From contig NZ_BMCS01000001.1 in NCBI RefSeq assembly GCF_014635305.1, positions 682,001 to 746,000 on the forward strand: a stretch of DNA of 64,000 bases, given 5' to 3'. How positions within the stretch are numbered: position 1 is the first letter of the stretch; each line of letters starts with the position of its first letter. Shown here in pieces: positions 1 through 8,352 of the stretch. Origin of the DNA: Williamsia phyllosphaerae. GTDB taxonomy: Bacteria; Actinomycetota; Actinomycetes; Mycobacteriales; Mycobacteriaceae. Position numbers and translations under genes: made by a program. The notes under the pieces were generated by a model, which did no database searches, was not told the origin of the DNA, and worked only from the letters and a program-made list of their open reading frames with translations.

Positions 1-2840
1 AGCAGCTGGGTGTCGTGTTCGGAGAGTTCGACCACCGGGCGGGCGGTGCCGCGGCCCTCGAGGGCCTTGGTGCGGAACGGTTCCGGCCATCCACCGGCCG
101 GGGTACCGAGTTCGCCGCGCAGGAACCCGATCACCGAGTCGGGGATGTCGAAGCGCCCCGGGTCGGCGGCGAACTCGTCCACCGACACCCCGGCGCCGAC
201 GAGATGCAGGGCGAGGTCGCCGACGACCTTCGACGACGGCGTCACCTTGATGACCCGACCGAGGAGACGGTCGGCGTCGGCGTAGGCCTGCTCGACCAAC
301 TCGAACTTGTCACCGAGCCCCAGTGCGATGGCCTGCTGACGGAGGTTCGACAGCTGCCCACCGGGGATCTCGTGGGTGTAGACGCGCCCGGTCGGCGACG
401 GCAAACCGGACTCGAACGGCGCGTACACCTTTCGTAGCGCCTCCCAGTACGGCTCGAGGTCGCAGACGTTCTCCAGGTTCAGGCCCGTGTCACGCTCGGT
501 GTGCGCGGCCGCGGCCACGATGGCCGACAGTGCCGGCTGAGAGGTGGTGCCCGCCATGGCCGCACTGGCCCCGTCGACCGCGTCGGCGCCCGCCTGCCAC
601 GCGGCGAGGTAGGTGGCGAGCTGGCCGCCGGGGGTGTCGTGGGTGTGGACGTGTACCGGCAGGTCGAAGTTCTTCCGCAACGCCGACACCAACGTCGTCG
701 CCGCGGGCGCACGCAGCAGTCCGGCCATGTCCTTGATGGCCAGGATGTGTGCGCCCGCCTCGACGGCCTGCTCGGCCAGACGCAGGTAGTAGTCGAGGGT
801 GTAGAGCGTCTCGTTCGGGTTCGCGAGGTCGCCGGTGTAGCTCAGCGCGACCTCGGCCACGGCCGTCCCGGTCTCGCGGACCGCGTCGATCGCCGGACGC
901 ATCTGATCGATGTTGTTCAGCGCGTCGAAGATCCGGAAGATGTCGACACCGGTCGCCGTGGCCTCGGAGACGAACGCCGCGGCGACGTTGTCCGGGTACG
1001 GGGTGTAGCCGACGGTGTTGCGGCCGCGCAGGAGCATCTGCAGGCAGATGTTGGGCACGGCCTCACGCAACGCGGCAAGCCGCTCCCACGGGTCCTCGTG
1101 CAGGAAGCGCAGCGCCACATCGTAGGTCGCGCCACCCCACGCCTCGATGGAGAGCAGTTCCGGGGTCAGGTGGGCGACGTGACCGGCGACGCCGAGCAGT
1201 CCCGAGGTCCGCACCCGGGTCGCGAGCAGTGACTGGTGCGCGTCGCGGAAGGTGGTGTCGGTGACCGCGAGCGCGGACTGCTCACGCAGGGCGCGGGCGA
1301 AGCCCTCGGGGCCGAGCTGTGTCAGCCGCTGCTTGCTGCCCGCGGGCGGCGCGACGGTCAGGTCGATCTCGGGCAGCTTGTCGCGCGGGTACACCGACGA
1401 CGGACGCTCACCGTGCGGCTTGTTGACGGTGACGTCGGCCAGATAGGTCAGGATCTTCGTGCCACGGTCGCCGGAGGCGTGCGCGGTGAGCAGCTGCGGC
1501 CGGTCCTCGATGAACGAGGTCGTCACCTTGCCCGCGCGGAAGTCGGCGTCGTCGAGCACGCCCTGCAGGAACGGGATGTTGGTGGACACACCACGAATAC
1601 GGAACTCCGCCAAAGCACGTTGCGCCCGGGCCACCGCCATCTCGAAGGTGCGTCCGCGGCACGTCAGCTTGACCAGCATCGAGTCGAAGTAGGCCGAGAC
1701 CTCCGCGCCCAGGGTGGTCCCGCCGTCGAGTCGGATGCCCGCGCCGCCGGGGGTGCGGTAGGCCGTGATGCGACCGGTGTCGGGACGGAACCCGTTGGCC
1801 GGGTCCTCGGTGGTGATGCGGCACTGCAGCGCCGCACCACGGATCACCATGTCCTCCTGGCGAAGTCCCAGATCCGCGAGCGACTCCCCTGCCGCGATCC
1901 GTAGCTGCGACTGCACCAGGTCGACGTCGGTGATCTCCTCGGTGACCGTGTGCTCGACCTGGATGCGCGGGTTCATCTCGATGAACACGTGCCGACCCTC
2001 GCGGTCGACGAGGAACTCGACGGTGCCCGCACACGAATAGTTGATCTGCTTCGCGAACGCGACTGCGTCGGAACACAACCGCTCCCGCAGCTCATCGGAG
2101 ATGTTGGGTGCGGGCGCCAGCTCGACCACCTTCTGATGGCGTCGCTGCACCGAGCAGTCCCGCTCGAACAGGTGCATCACGTTGCCCTGGGTGTCGGCGA
2201 GGATCTGAACCTCGATGTGCCGGGGCTCGATGACCGCCTGCTCGAGGAACACCGTCGCGTCGCCGAAGGCCGACTCCGCCTCACGCGCGGCCGCCTCGAT
2301 CGCCTCGCGCAGACCGGCCGGGTCGGCGACCCGCCGCATACCGCGACCACCGCCACCGGCGACCGCCTTGACGAACACCGGGAACGTCATCGACTCCGAG
2401 GCGGTCAGCAGCGCCTCGACATCGGTCGACGGTTCCGACGACGCCAGCACAGGCAGCCCGGCGGCCTTGGCCGCGGCGATGGCCCGCGCCTTGTTGCCGG
2501 TCAGCTCCAGTATCTCCGCGGACGGCCCGACGAAGGTGATGCCTGCCGCCTCGCACGCCCCGGCCAGATCCGGGTTCTCCGAGAGGAATCCGTATCCCGG
2601 GTAGATCGCGTCGGCCCCGGTGCGGCGGGCGGCGTCGACGATCTCGTCCACCGACAGATACGTACGGACCGGATGGCCCTCGTCGCCGATCTGATAGGAC
2701 TCGTCGGCCTTGGTGCGATGCACCGAGTTCCGGTCCTCGAACGGATAGACCGCGACGGTCGTGACACCGAGCTCGTAGGCCGCTCGGAATGCTCGGATCG
2801 CGATCTCGCCGCGGTTGGCCACCAACACCTTGGAGAACAT
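1..2840 (-). CDS. pyc: Pyruvate carboxylase, partial (C-terminal end beyond window)
   Basis: Carboxylates pyruvate to oxaloacetate with ATP and bicarbonate, an anaplerotic cytosolic reaction. About 946 residues are visible of a family usually near 1,130. The N-terminus (MFSKVLVANRGEIAIRAF) is the biotin carboxylase start; the ATP-grasp glycine loop AGGGGRGMR lies near base 2345; the carboxyltransferase region follows, and the last visible residues (GWPEPFRTKAL near base 90) match the end of that region. The biotinyl-carrier domain should lie beyond base 1. ATG at 2840 is chosen because the protein begins at the conserved family start. It sits 11 bases after the aldo/keto reductase stop, but a TAGGCT hexamer about 8 bases upstream may also give it its own promoter. 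An acetyl/propionyl-CoA carboxylase alpha chain is excluded by the fused carboxyltransferase. Confidence 0.95.
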   Translation of the reverse strand, partial: MFSKVLVANRGEIAIRAFRAAYELGVTTVAVYPFEDRNSVHRTKADESYQIGDEGHPVRTYLSVDEIVDAARRTGADAIYPGYGFLSENPDLAGACEAAGITFVGPSAEILELTGNKARAIAAAKAAGLPVLASSEPSTDVEALLTASESMTFPVFVKAVAGGGGRGMRRVADPAGLREAIEAAAREAESAFGDATVFLEQAVIEPRHIEVQILADTQGNVMHLFERDCSVQRRHQKVVELAPAPNISDELRERLCSDAVAFAKQINYSCAGTVEFLVDREGRHVFIEMNPRIQVEHTVTEEITDVDLVQSQLRIAAGESLADLGLRQEDMVIRGAALQCRITTEDPANGFRPDTGRITAYRTPGGAGIRLDGGTTLGAEVSAYFDSMLVKLTCRGRTFEMAVARAQRALAEFRIRGVSTNIPFLQGVLDDADFRAGKVTTSFIEDRPQLLTAHASGDRGTKILTYLADVTVNKPHGERPSSVYPRDKLPEIDLTVAPPAGSKQRLTQLGPEGFARALREQSALAVTDTTFRDAHQSLLATRVRTSGLLGVAGHVAHLTPELLSIEAWGGATYDVALRFLHEDPWERLAALREAVPNICLQMLLRGRNTVGYTPYPDNVAAAFVSEATATGVDIFRIFDALNNIDQMRPAIDAVRETGTAVAEVALSYTGDLANPNETLYTLDYYLRLAEQAVEAGAHILAIKDMAGLLRAPAATTLVSALRKNFDLPVHVHTHDTPGGQLATYLAAWQAGADAVDGASAAMAGTTSQPALSAIVAAAAHTERDTGLNLENVCDLEPYWEALRKVYAPFESGLPSPTGRVYTHEIPGGQLSNLRQQAIALGLGDKFELVEQAYADADRLLGRVIKVTPSSKVVGDLALHLVGAGVSVDEFAADPGRFDIPDSVIGFLRGELGTPAGGWPEPFRTKALEGRGTARPVVELSEHDTQL

Positions 2841-2851
2841 GAAAACAGAGC

Positions 2852-3733
2852 CTAGTCCGGCGCGCCGAGGTTCATCTCGTCCGGATGAAGACCCACCCGC
2901 TCACCGTCGTCGAGGCGGGCGATCTCCATCAGATCCTCGTCGTCGAGGACGAAGTCGAACACGTCGATGTTCTGCGAGATCCGCTCGGCGTGAACAGACT
3001 TCGGGATCACGACGAGGTCGTTCTGCAGGTGCCACCGGATGATGACCTGCGCGATGGACTTCTCGTACTTCTCGGCGATCGCGGCGAGGATCGGATCGTC
3101 GAGCAGGGTGTTGGGCTTGGACGCCTTGCCCCACCCGGAGTTGCTGGTGCCGCCCAGCGGACTCCACGACTCGATGACGATGTCGTGCTGCGCGGCGAAC
3201 GACCGCAGCGCCTGCTGCGGCAGGTGCGGGTGCAACTCGATCTGGTCGACCGCGGGCACGACCTCGCCGTCACCACGGATGACGTCGAGATGGTGCGGCT
3301 CGAAGTTGCACACCCCGATCGTGCGGGCCTTGCCGGACTCGGCGATCTTCTCCATCGCCGACCAGGTCTGCTTCATGCGCTCGCTGTCCTGCAGCGGCCA
3401 GTGCACGAGGTAGAGATCGACGTACTCGACGCCCAGCTTGCCCAGGCTGGTGTCGATCGCCGCCAGCGTCGAGTCGTACCCCTGATCGGCGTTCCACAGC
3501 TTCGTGGTCAGGAAGATCTCCTCGCGCGGCACCGACGAGCTCGCGAGGCCGCGCCCGACGCCCTCCTCGTTGCCGTAGGCGGCCGCGGTGTCGATGTGCC
3601 GGTAGCCGGCCTCGTCGATCGCGTGGGCCACGGCTTGCTCGGTCTCGTCGTTCTCCGCCTGCCACACGCCGAGTCCCAGCTGCGGGATGTCGTGTCCGGA
3701 GTTCAGGGTCTTGGTCGGTACCGGAGGAGTCAT
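2852..3733 (-). CDS. Aldo/keto reductase (2,5-diketo-D-gluconate reductase-like)
   Basis: NADPH-dependent (beta/alpha)8-barrel oxidoreductase of 293 residues, the usual AKR length. The catalytic tetrad is visible: Asp48, Tyr53 (in AAYGNE), Lys78 (TTKLW) and His111 (LVHWP). The cofactor-binding segment IPKSVHAERI is near residue 245. These features place it in the AKR5 type of mycobacteria and related genera; the natural substrate is unknown, with carbonyl or methylglyoxal detoxification plausible. The ATG at 3733 is preceded by a TAGCGT hexamer with a 7-base gap, which fits a leaderless start. It is followed 11 bases later by pyc on the same strand, so the two may be co-transcribed. Confidence 0.93.
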   Translation of the reverse strand: MTPPVPTKTLNSGHDIPQLGLGVWQAENDETEQAVAHAIDEAGYRHIDTAAAYGNEEGVGRGLASSSVPREEIFLTTKLWNADQGYDSTLAAIDTSLGKLGVEYVDLYLVHWPLQDSERMKQTWSAMEKIAESGKARTIGVCNFEPHHLDVIRGDGEVVPAVDQIELHPHLPQQALRSFAAQHDIVIESWSPLGGTSNSGWGKASKPNTLLDDPILAAIAEKYEKSIAQVIIRWHLQNDLVVIPKSVHAERISQNIDVFDFVLDDEDLMEIARLDDGERVGLHPDEMNLGAPD

Positions 3734-3740
3734 GGGTCAC

Positions 3741-3746
3741 ACGCTA
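3741..3746 (-). promoter_or_regulatory. -10 hexamer (TAGCGT) for the aldo/keto reductase
   Basis: On the minus strand TAGCGT ends 7 bases before the ATG at 3733. This fits the TAnnnT -10 consensus of actinobacteria with transcription starting at the initiation codon. No Shine-Dalgarno sequence precedes the start. Confidence 0.45.
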
Positions 3747-3752
3747 TCGAGT

Positions 3753-4493
3753 TCAGCGCGTTCGCGAGCCGGGTCCGCCGACCTGCCACCGATACCGCAC
3801 CTGTGGGCGACCTGCGCGCCCGTACTCGGTGCTGCGCGCCACGACACCGTCGTCGGCCAGACGTTCGAGGTAGCGCCACGCGGTCACCCGCGAGACCCCC
3901 GCCTGCACCGCGGCCTCGCTCGCGGTCAACCCGTCGTCGCTGTCGCGGACACACCGGGCGACGTGCTCGGTGGTCTGACCCGACGCTCCTGCCGGCGCGC
4001 TGGCCCGGTCGTCGGATCCGCGCAGCACCGCCATCGCGCGGTCGACCTCCTGCTGTCCGGCGGCGTCGGTGCCCGCGGGCAGCGCGTCGCGGTAGCCGCG
4101 GTACCGCTCGAGTTTGTCGCGAAACGCGGCGAAGGTGAACGGCTTGAGCAGGTAGAGCAGCACCCCGTGCGCGACCGCGGCGCGCACCACCGACAGGTCC
4201 CGCTCGGAGGTGATGGCGATGATGTCGGGTTCGGGCCGTTGCCCGGACAGCGCCGACGCCAGCTCGATACCGCTCGCGTCGGGCAGACCGATGTCGAGCA
4301 GCACGACGTCGATCGGGTTGTCGTCGGCCACGCATGCGGCCACCGTGCGCAGCGCCGCGCGGGCGGTCCCGGCGACACCGGCGACGACGAAACCGGGGAT
4401 CCGCTCGACGTACGCCTCGTGGGCCGCGGCGATGAGCGGCTCGTCCTCCACGATCAACACCCGGATGTCGGGGCGAGGGTCGGACGCCGTCAC
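3753..4493 (-). CDS. CitB/DcuR-family response regulator
   Basis: Cytosolic response regulator of 246 residues. The receiver domain has acidic residues Glu16/Asp17, phosphoacceptor Asp67 (VLLDIGLPD) and the conserved Lys in LLKPF. The C-terminal half carries a helix-turn-helix (GLTASEAAVQAGVSRVTAWR), as in CitB/DpiA/DcuR regulators. The GTG start at 4493 overlaps the TGA of the sensor kinase in a GTGA tetranucleotide, so the pair is translationally coupled. The kinase is next to dctA, and this family typically switches on carboxylate transport, so dctA is the likely target (inferred). Confidence 0.93.
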   Translation of the reverse strand: MTASDPRPDIRVLIVEDEPLIAAAHEAYVERIPGFVVAGVAGTARAALRTVAACVADDNPIDVVLLDIGLPDASGIELASALSGQRPEPDIIAITSERDLSVVRAAVAHGVLLYLLKPFTFAAFRDKLERYRGYRDALPAGTDAAGQQEVDRAMAVLRGSDDRASAPAGASGQTTEHVARCVRDSDDGLTASEAAVQAGVSRVTAWRYLERLADDGVVARSTEYGRAGRPQVRYRWQVGGPGSRTR

Positions 4494-6091
4494 GTGCGAG
4501 TCCCCCCGCTGCCCGGTCGCGGGACCGTCACCGCGACCACCGAGCCGTAGGTGATCTCCGCGGTGATGGTCCCACCGTGGCGATCGACGACCTGCGACAC
4601 CAACGCCAGGCCGAGGCCGCGCCCACCCGACGTGGCGACGTCGGCGACGGGTTTCGTGGAGTACCCGCGGCGCCGTGCCCGCGCGAACTCCTCGGGATCC
4701 ATCCCGGGCCCGCTGTCGGCCACCCTGATGGTCAACCCGGCGTCGTCCTGGCTCACGGTCACCTCCACCCACGGATCCGAGCGGTCGCACGCATCGAGTG
4801 CATTGTCGATCAGATTGCCCGTCACCGTGATCAACTCGGCGCTGCTGAGGATCGCGTCGTCGTCGGCACCGAGCTGTGTGTCCTCGGTGACCGTCAGCTC
4901 GACGCCGCGCTCGTTGGCCTGGGCGCTCTTGCCCAGCAGCAACGCGACCAGGGCCGGCTCACCCACCGCGGCGGTCAGCCGGTCGACGAGATGTTGCGAC
5001 AGTTCGAGTTCGGTGGTCGCGAAGGCCACCGCGTCCTGGGGACGTCCCATCTCGACCAGTCCGACGACGGTGTGCAGCCGGTTGGCCGACTCGTGGGCCT
5101 GCGACCGCAGCGACTCGGCGAACACCCGCATCGAGTCGAGTTCGCCCAGCGCGCCCTGCAGTTCGGTGCGATCGCGCAACGTGACCACTGCGCTGCGCGA
5201 CCCGCGCGGACCGTCGATGGCGGTGCGGTTGACCACCAGGACCCGATCGCCGGTCACGTGCACCTCGTCGCGGATGTCGTGGGGATCGGTCCCGTCGGCC
5301 CCGTCTCGGAGGAACTCCGGCAACTCCGAACGGTCGACCGGACCGTCGCCCAGCGTCAGCAGCCGGCGGGCCTCGTCGTTGACCACCACCGCGACCCCGT
5401 CGTCGACGACGATGAGCCCCTCGGAGATCGCGTGCAAGACGGCGTCGTGGTGCTCGTACATGACGCGCAGTTCCGAGGGCGCCAGTCCGTGTGTCTGCCG
5501 CAGCAGGCGCCGACGGACCAGCAGCGTCCCGCCCATCGACAACGCCAGCGCGATCACCGTCACGATGACGATGATCGGGATCTGTCCACGCCACCGGTCG
5601 GCCAGCGTGGCGACGGTGATGCCCGCCGAGACCAGACCGATGATCCGACCGGAGCCGTCACGCACCGGCGAGACCGCGCGGATCGACGGCCCCAGGGTGC
5701 CGGTGTAGGTCTCGGTGAACGTGCGCCCGGCGAGCGCGGGCGCGATGGTCCCGACGAACGGCTGCCCGATCAACGCCGGGTTCGTGTGGGTGAACCGCGT
5801 CCGATCGGGCGCCATGATCGTGATGAAGCCCAGGTCGGTGTCCGACCGCACCCGCTCGGTCACCGGTTGCAGGCGGGCGGGAGCGGTCCCCGATTCGATC
5901 GCGGCGACCGTCGACGGCGAGTCGGCCAGGGCCACCGCGATCGCGACCACGCGGTCGCGCGCGGCCTGATCGCCGTCGCGGCGTGCGTCGTAGGCGGCCA
6001 GCGACGCCGCGACCGCGATGACGACGACGATCGCCACCGCCTGTATCGCGAACGCCTGACCTGCGAGGGTGCGCGGAAACCACCGGGCCAT
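4490..6091 (-). CDS. CitA/DcuS-family sensor histidine kinase
   Basis: Membrane histidine kinase of about 533 residues. It has a first transmembrane helix near residues 13-35, an extracytoplasmic CitA/DcuS-type sensing domain to about residue 170, a second helix (IPIIVIVTVIALALSMGG), a cytoplasmic PAS region, and a dimerisation helix with the phosphoacceptor His in SQAHESANRLHT, the DcuS/CitA form. The ATPase domain has DNALDAC and GRGLGLALV boxes. Family members sense citrate or C4-dicarboxylates. ATG 6091 is chosen over upstream codons because GGAGGAGGT stands at correct spacing and the membrane anchor begins right after it. It is divergent from dctA. Confidence 0.93.
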   Translation of the reverse strand: MARWFPRTLAGQAFAIQAVAIVVVIAVAASLAAYDARRDGDQAARDRVVAIAVALADSPSTVAAIESGTAPARLQPVTERVRSDTDLGFITIMAPDRTRFTHTNPALIGQPFVGTIAPALAGRTFTETYTGTLGPSIRAVSPVRDGSGRIIGLVSAGITVATLADRWRGQIPIIVIVTVIALALSMGGTLLVRRRLLRQTHGLAPSELRVMYEHHDAVLHAISEGLIVVDDGVAVVVNDEARRLLTLGDGPVDRSELPEFLRDGADGTDPHDIRDEVHVTGDRVLVVNRTAIDGPRGSRSAVVTLRDRTELQGALGELDSMRVFAESLRSQAHESANRLHTVVGLVEMGRPQDAVAFATTELELSQHLVDRLTAAVGEPALVALLLGKSAQANERGVELTVTEDTQLGADDDAILSSAELITVTGNLIDNALDACDRSDPWVEVTVSQDDAGLTIRVADSGPGMDPEEFARARRRGYSTKPVADVATSGGRGLGLALVSQVVDRHGGTITAEITYGSVVAVTVPRPGSGGTRT

Positions 6092-6145
6092 CGGGACCTC
6101 CTCCGCGCGGGACGACGAGAAAAATGTGAACGTAATGAACGCAAC

Positions 6146-6161
6146 CGTGACGCCAATCACA
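6146..6161. promoter_or_regulatory. CRP/GlxR-like binding site between the kinase and dctA
   Basis: CGTGACGCCAATCACA matches the TGTGA-N6-TCACA consensus of cAMP-receptor proteins at 9 of the 10 conserved positions. It lies 73-88 bases upstream of the dctA start and 55 bases from the divergent kinase start, where it could control either. The match is read from sequence; binding is inferred. Confidence 0.5.
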
Positions 6162-6233
6162 GTGTCAGGTCATGATCTCCACCAGACACATCGGGCACGC
6201 ATCGACGCGGCCCGGAAGATATCTGGAGGACTC

Positions 6234-7631
6234 ATGACCGCCACCGACGATCGACCCCCGACATCAGACGACCGCGTCCCCGACACCGCGGAACAGCCGA
6301 AGAAGGACCGCACGCACTACCTCTACATCGCGGTCATCGTCGCGGTCGTCGCCGGAGTCGCGGTGGGCATCCTCGCCCCCGGCTTCGGCAAGGAGCTCGG
6401 CGTCCTCGGCACGATGTTCATCTCACTGATCAAGATGATGATCTCGCCGATCATCTTCTGCACGATCGTGCTGGGCATCGGTTCGGTCCGCAAGGCCGCC
6501 ACGGTCGGCAAGGTCGGCGGCCTGGCCTTCACCTACTTCCTCGGCATGTCGACGGCGGCGCTCGGCATCGGCCTGGTCGTCGGCAACCTGATCCAGCCCG
6601 GTGACGGCCTGAACATCACCGAGTCGATCGCGGGCAAGGGCTCCGAGCTCGCGGAGACGAGCAAGGAGGCCGGCGGCACGCTGGACTTCATCCAGAGCAT
6701 CATCCCGGAGACGCTGGTCTCGTCGTTGACCGTCGGCAGCGTCCTGCAGACCCTGTTCGTCGCTCTGCTCGTCGGCTTCGCCATCCAGGCGCTCGGCACC
6801 CAGGGCGAGCCGGTCCTGCGCGGTGTCGCGAGCATCCAGAAGGTCATCTTCAAGGTCCTGTCGATGGTCCTGTGGCTCGCCCCGATCGGCGCGTTCGGCG
6901 CGATCGCAAACGTCGTCGGACAGACCGGCTGGAGCGCGGTCACCCACCTGCTCATGCTGATGGGCGCGTTCTACCTCACCTGCCTGGTGTTCGTGTTCGG
7001 CATCCTCGGCACCCTCCTGCGCTTCACCGCAGGCGTCTCGATCTTCAAGCTCGTCCGCTACCTGGCGCGGGAGTACCTGCTGATCGTCGCCACCTCCTCG
7101 TCGGAGTCGGCCCTGCCGCGTCTCATCGCCAAGATGGAACACCTCGGGGTGGAGAAGTCGACCGTCGGCGTCGTGGTCCCCACCGGGTACTCGTTCAACC
7201 TCGACGGCACCGCGATCTACCTGACGATGGCGTCGCTGTTCGTCGCCGAGGCCATGGGCAAGCCGCTCAGCCTGGGCGAGCAGATCAGCCTGCTGGTGTT
7301 CATGATCATCGCGTCGAAGGGCGCGGCGGGCGTCTCCGGCGCCGGGCTCGCCACCCTCGCCGGCGGACTCCAGTCGCATCGCCCCGAGCTGCTCGACGGA
7401 CTCGGACTGATCGTCGGCATCGACCGGTTCATGTCGGAGGCCCGCGCGGTCACCAACTTCTCCGGCAACGCCGTCGCCACCCTGCTGGTGGGTACCTGGA
7501 CCAAGACCGTCGACGCCGAGAAGGTCAAGGCCGTGCTCGCCGGTGACGATCCGTTCGACGAGGTCAACATGATCGACCCGCACGAGTTCGACAAGACCCC
7601 TGCGGTGTCGACCACGAAGGCCACCGCCTGA
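6234..7631 (+). CDS. dctA: C4-dicarboxylate:cation symporter DctA
   Basis: Inner-membrane transporter of 465 residues in the dicarboxylate/amino acid:cation symporter (DAACS) family; takes up succinate, fumarate and malate with protons or sodium. The sequence has multiple hydrophobic helices from about residue 30, the serine-rich re-entrant loop (SSSESALPRL), the FNLDGTAIY motif and the NFSGNAVATLLVG motif in the last helix. ATG 6234 is preceded by GGAGGA at normal spacing. A divergent CitAB-type system and a CRP-like site upstream suggest control by external dicarboxylate and by carbon status. Other DAACS members carry glutamate, but the neighbouring DcuS-type kinase favours dicarboxylates. 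Confidence 0.93.
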   Translation: MTATDDRPPTSDDRVPDTAEQPKKDRTHYLYIAVIVAVVAGVAVGILAPGFGKELGVLGTMFISLIKMMISPIIFCTIVLGIGSVRKAATVGKVGGLAFTYFLGMSTAALGIGLVVGNLIQPGDGLNITESIAGKGSELAETSKEAGGTLDFIQSIIPETLVSSLTVGSVLQTLFVALLVGFAIQALGTQGEPVLRGVASIQKVIFKVLSMVLWLAPIGAFGAIANVVGQTGWSAVTHLLMLMGAFYLTCLVFVFGILGTLLRFTAGVSIFKLVRYLAREYLLIVATSSSESALPRLIAKMEHLGVEKSTVGVVVPTGYSFNLDGTAIYLTMASLFVAEAMGKPLSLGEQISLLVFMIIASKGAAGVSGAGLATLAGGLQSHRPELLDGLGLIVGIDRFMSEARAVTNFSGNAVATLLVGTWTKTVDAEKVKAVLAGDDPFDEVNMIDPHEFDKTPAVSTTKATA

Positions 7632-7659
7632 CACACCTGTTCACCACGGGCCCTGCGGG

Positions 7660-7665
7660 TAACCT
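7660..7665 (+). promoter_or_regulatory. -10 hexamer (TAACCT) for the DUF2945 gene
   Basis: TAACCT ends 7 bases before the ATG at 7673, consistent with a leaderless transcript separate from dctA. Confidence 0.4.
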
Positions 7666-7672
7666 CGAGACC

Positions 7673-7876
7673 ATGTCGATCAGCAAGGGCGACGCGGTTT
7701 CCTGGAACACCCCGCAGGGCCCGACCCATGGAAAAGCGACCGAGAAGCGCACCTCGGAGTTCACCTTCGAGGGCCAGAAGTTCAAGGCCAGTGACGACGA
7801 GCCGTACTGGATCGTCGAGTCGGACAAGACCGGGTCGAAGGCCGCGCACAAAGAGTCCACGCTGGACAAGAAGTAG
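7673..7876 (+). CDS. DUF2945 small protein (hypervirulence-associated TUDOR type)
   Basis: A 67-residue protein that matches the DUF2945 family: it opens with a GDAVSWNTPQG strand and contains a THGKATEK segment, typical of this small SH3/TUDOR-like beta-barrel. It is rich in Lys and Glu and has no signal peptide. The function of the family is not established. It is followed 15 bases later by a PPOX-type protein on the same strand, so the two probably form an operon. Confidence 0.85.
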   Translation: MSISKGDAVSWNTPQGPTHGKATEKRTSEFTFEGQKFKASDDEPYWIVESDKTGSKAAHKESTLDKK

Positions 7877-7891
7877 CGGGAGGCGACGACC

Positions 7892-8296
7892 ATGGCATCG
7901 ACGCCGTCCGGGCCTAATCCCTTCGGGGACATCGGCACCGCCAAGTACGTGCAATTGACGACCTACACCAAAGCCGGTGTCGCCAAGCCGGTCCCGATCT
8001 GGGCGGCCCTCGACGACAAGGGTGAGCTCTTGATGTGGACGCAGGCGAAGTCGTGGAAGGTCAAGCGGATCGGGAACACCCCCCGGGTCACGCTGGCCAC
8101 CTGCGACCGCGCAGGCAAGAACGTCGGGCCCGAGATGGAGGCCACCGCGCGCATCCTCGACGACGCGGGCACCGCCCACACCCGTGAGGTCATCAACGCG
8201 AAGTACGGCCTCGTCGGCCGTTTCGCGACGACGGCGAGCAGCCTGTTCAAGGGCAAGAGTTCCACCGTCGGTATCGCGGTCACCGCGCCGCGCTGA
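7892..8296 (+). CDS. PPOX-class F420/flavin-dependent oxidoreductase
   Basis: A 134-residue split-barrel protein of the pyridoxamine-phosphate-oxidase-like family common in mycobacteria. Typical strands are visible: KYVQLTTYTKAGVAKPVPIW at the start, ELLMWTQAKSWKVKRI, and TPRVTLATCDRAG. Family members bind F420 or flavins, and many remain without an assigned substrate. The ATG at 7892 follows GGGAGG at good spacing. Likely co-transcribed with the DUF2945 gene upstream. Confidence 0.85.
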   Translation: MASTPSGPNPFGDIGTAKYVQLTTYTKAGVAKPVPIWAALDDKGELLMWTQAKSWKVKRIGNTPRVTLATCDRAGKNVGPEMEATARILDDAGTAHTREVINAKYGLVGRFATTASSLFKGKSSTVGIAVTAPR

Positions 8297-8324
8297 CCGC
8301 CACCACGCCGGTGTGATGGCGGTC
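8295..8324. terminator. Hairpin between convergent genes
   Basis: GACCGCCA (8295-8302) pairs with TGGCGGTC (8317-8324), with a short inner CAC/GTG pairing. It begins in the stop codon of the PPOX gene and lies between convergent genes. There is no clear U-tract, so terminator function is tentative. Confidence 0.4.
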
Positions 8325-8352
8325 GTCGCGGACGACGACCGAGCACCGGCGG

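Noticed and set aside
7673..7876. Overlapping open frame at 7728-7958 as a gene
   Set aside because: It is Arg/Ser/Pro-rich frame-shifted sequence of the DUF2945 gene without a recognisable motif.
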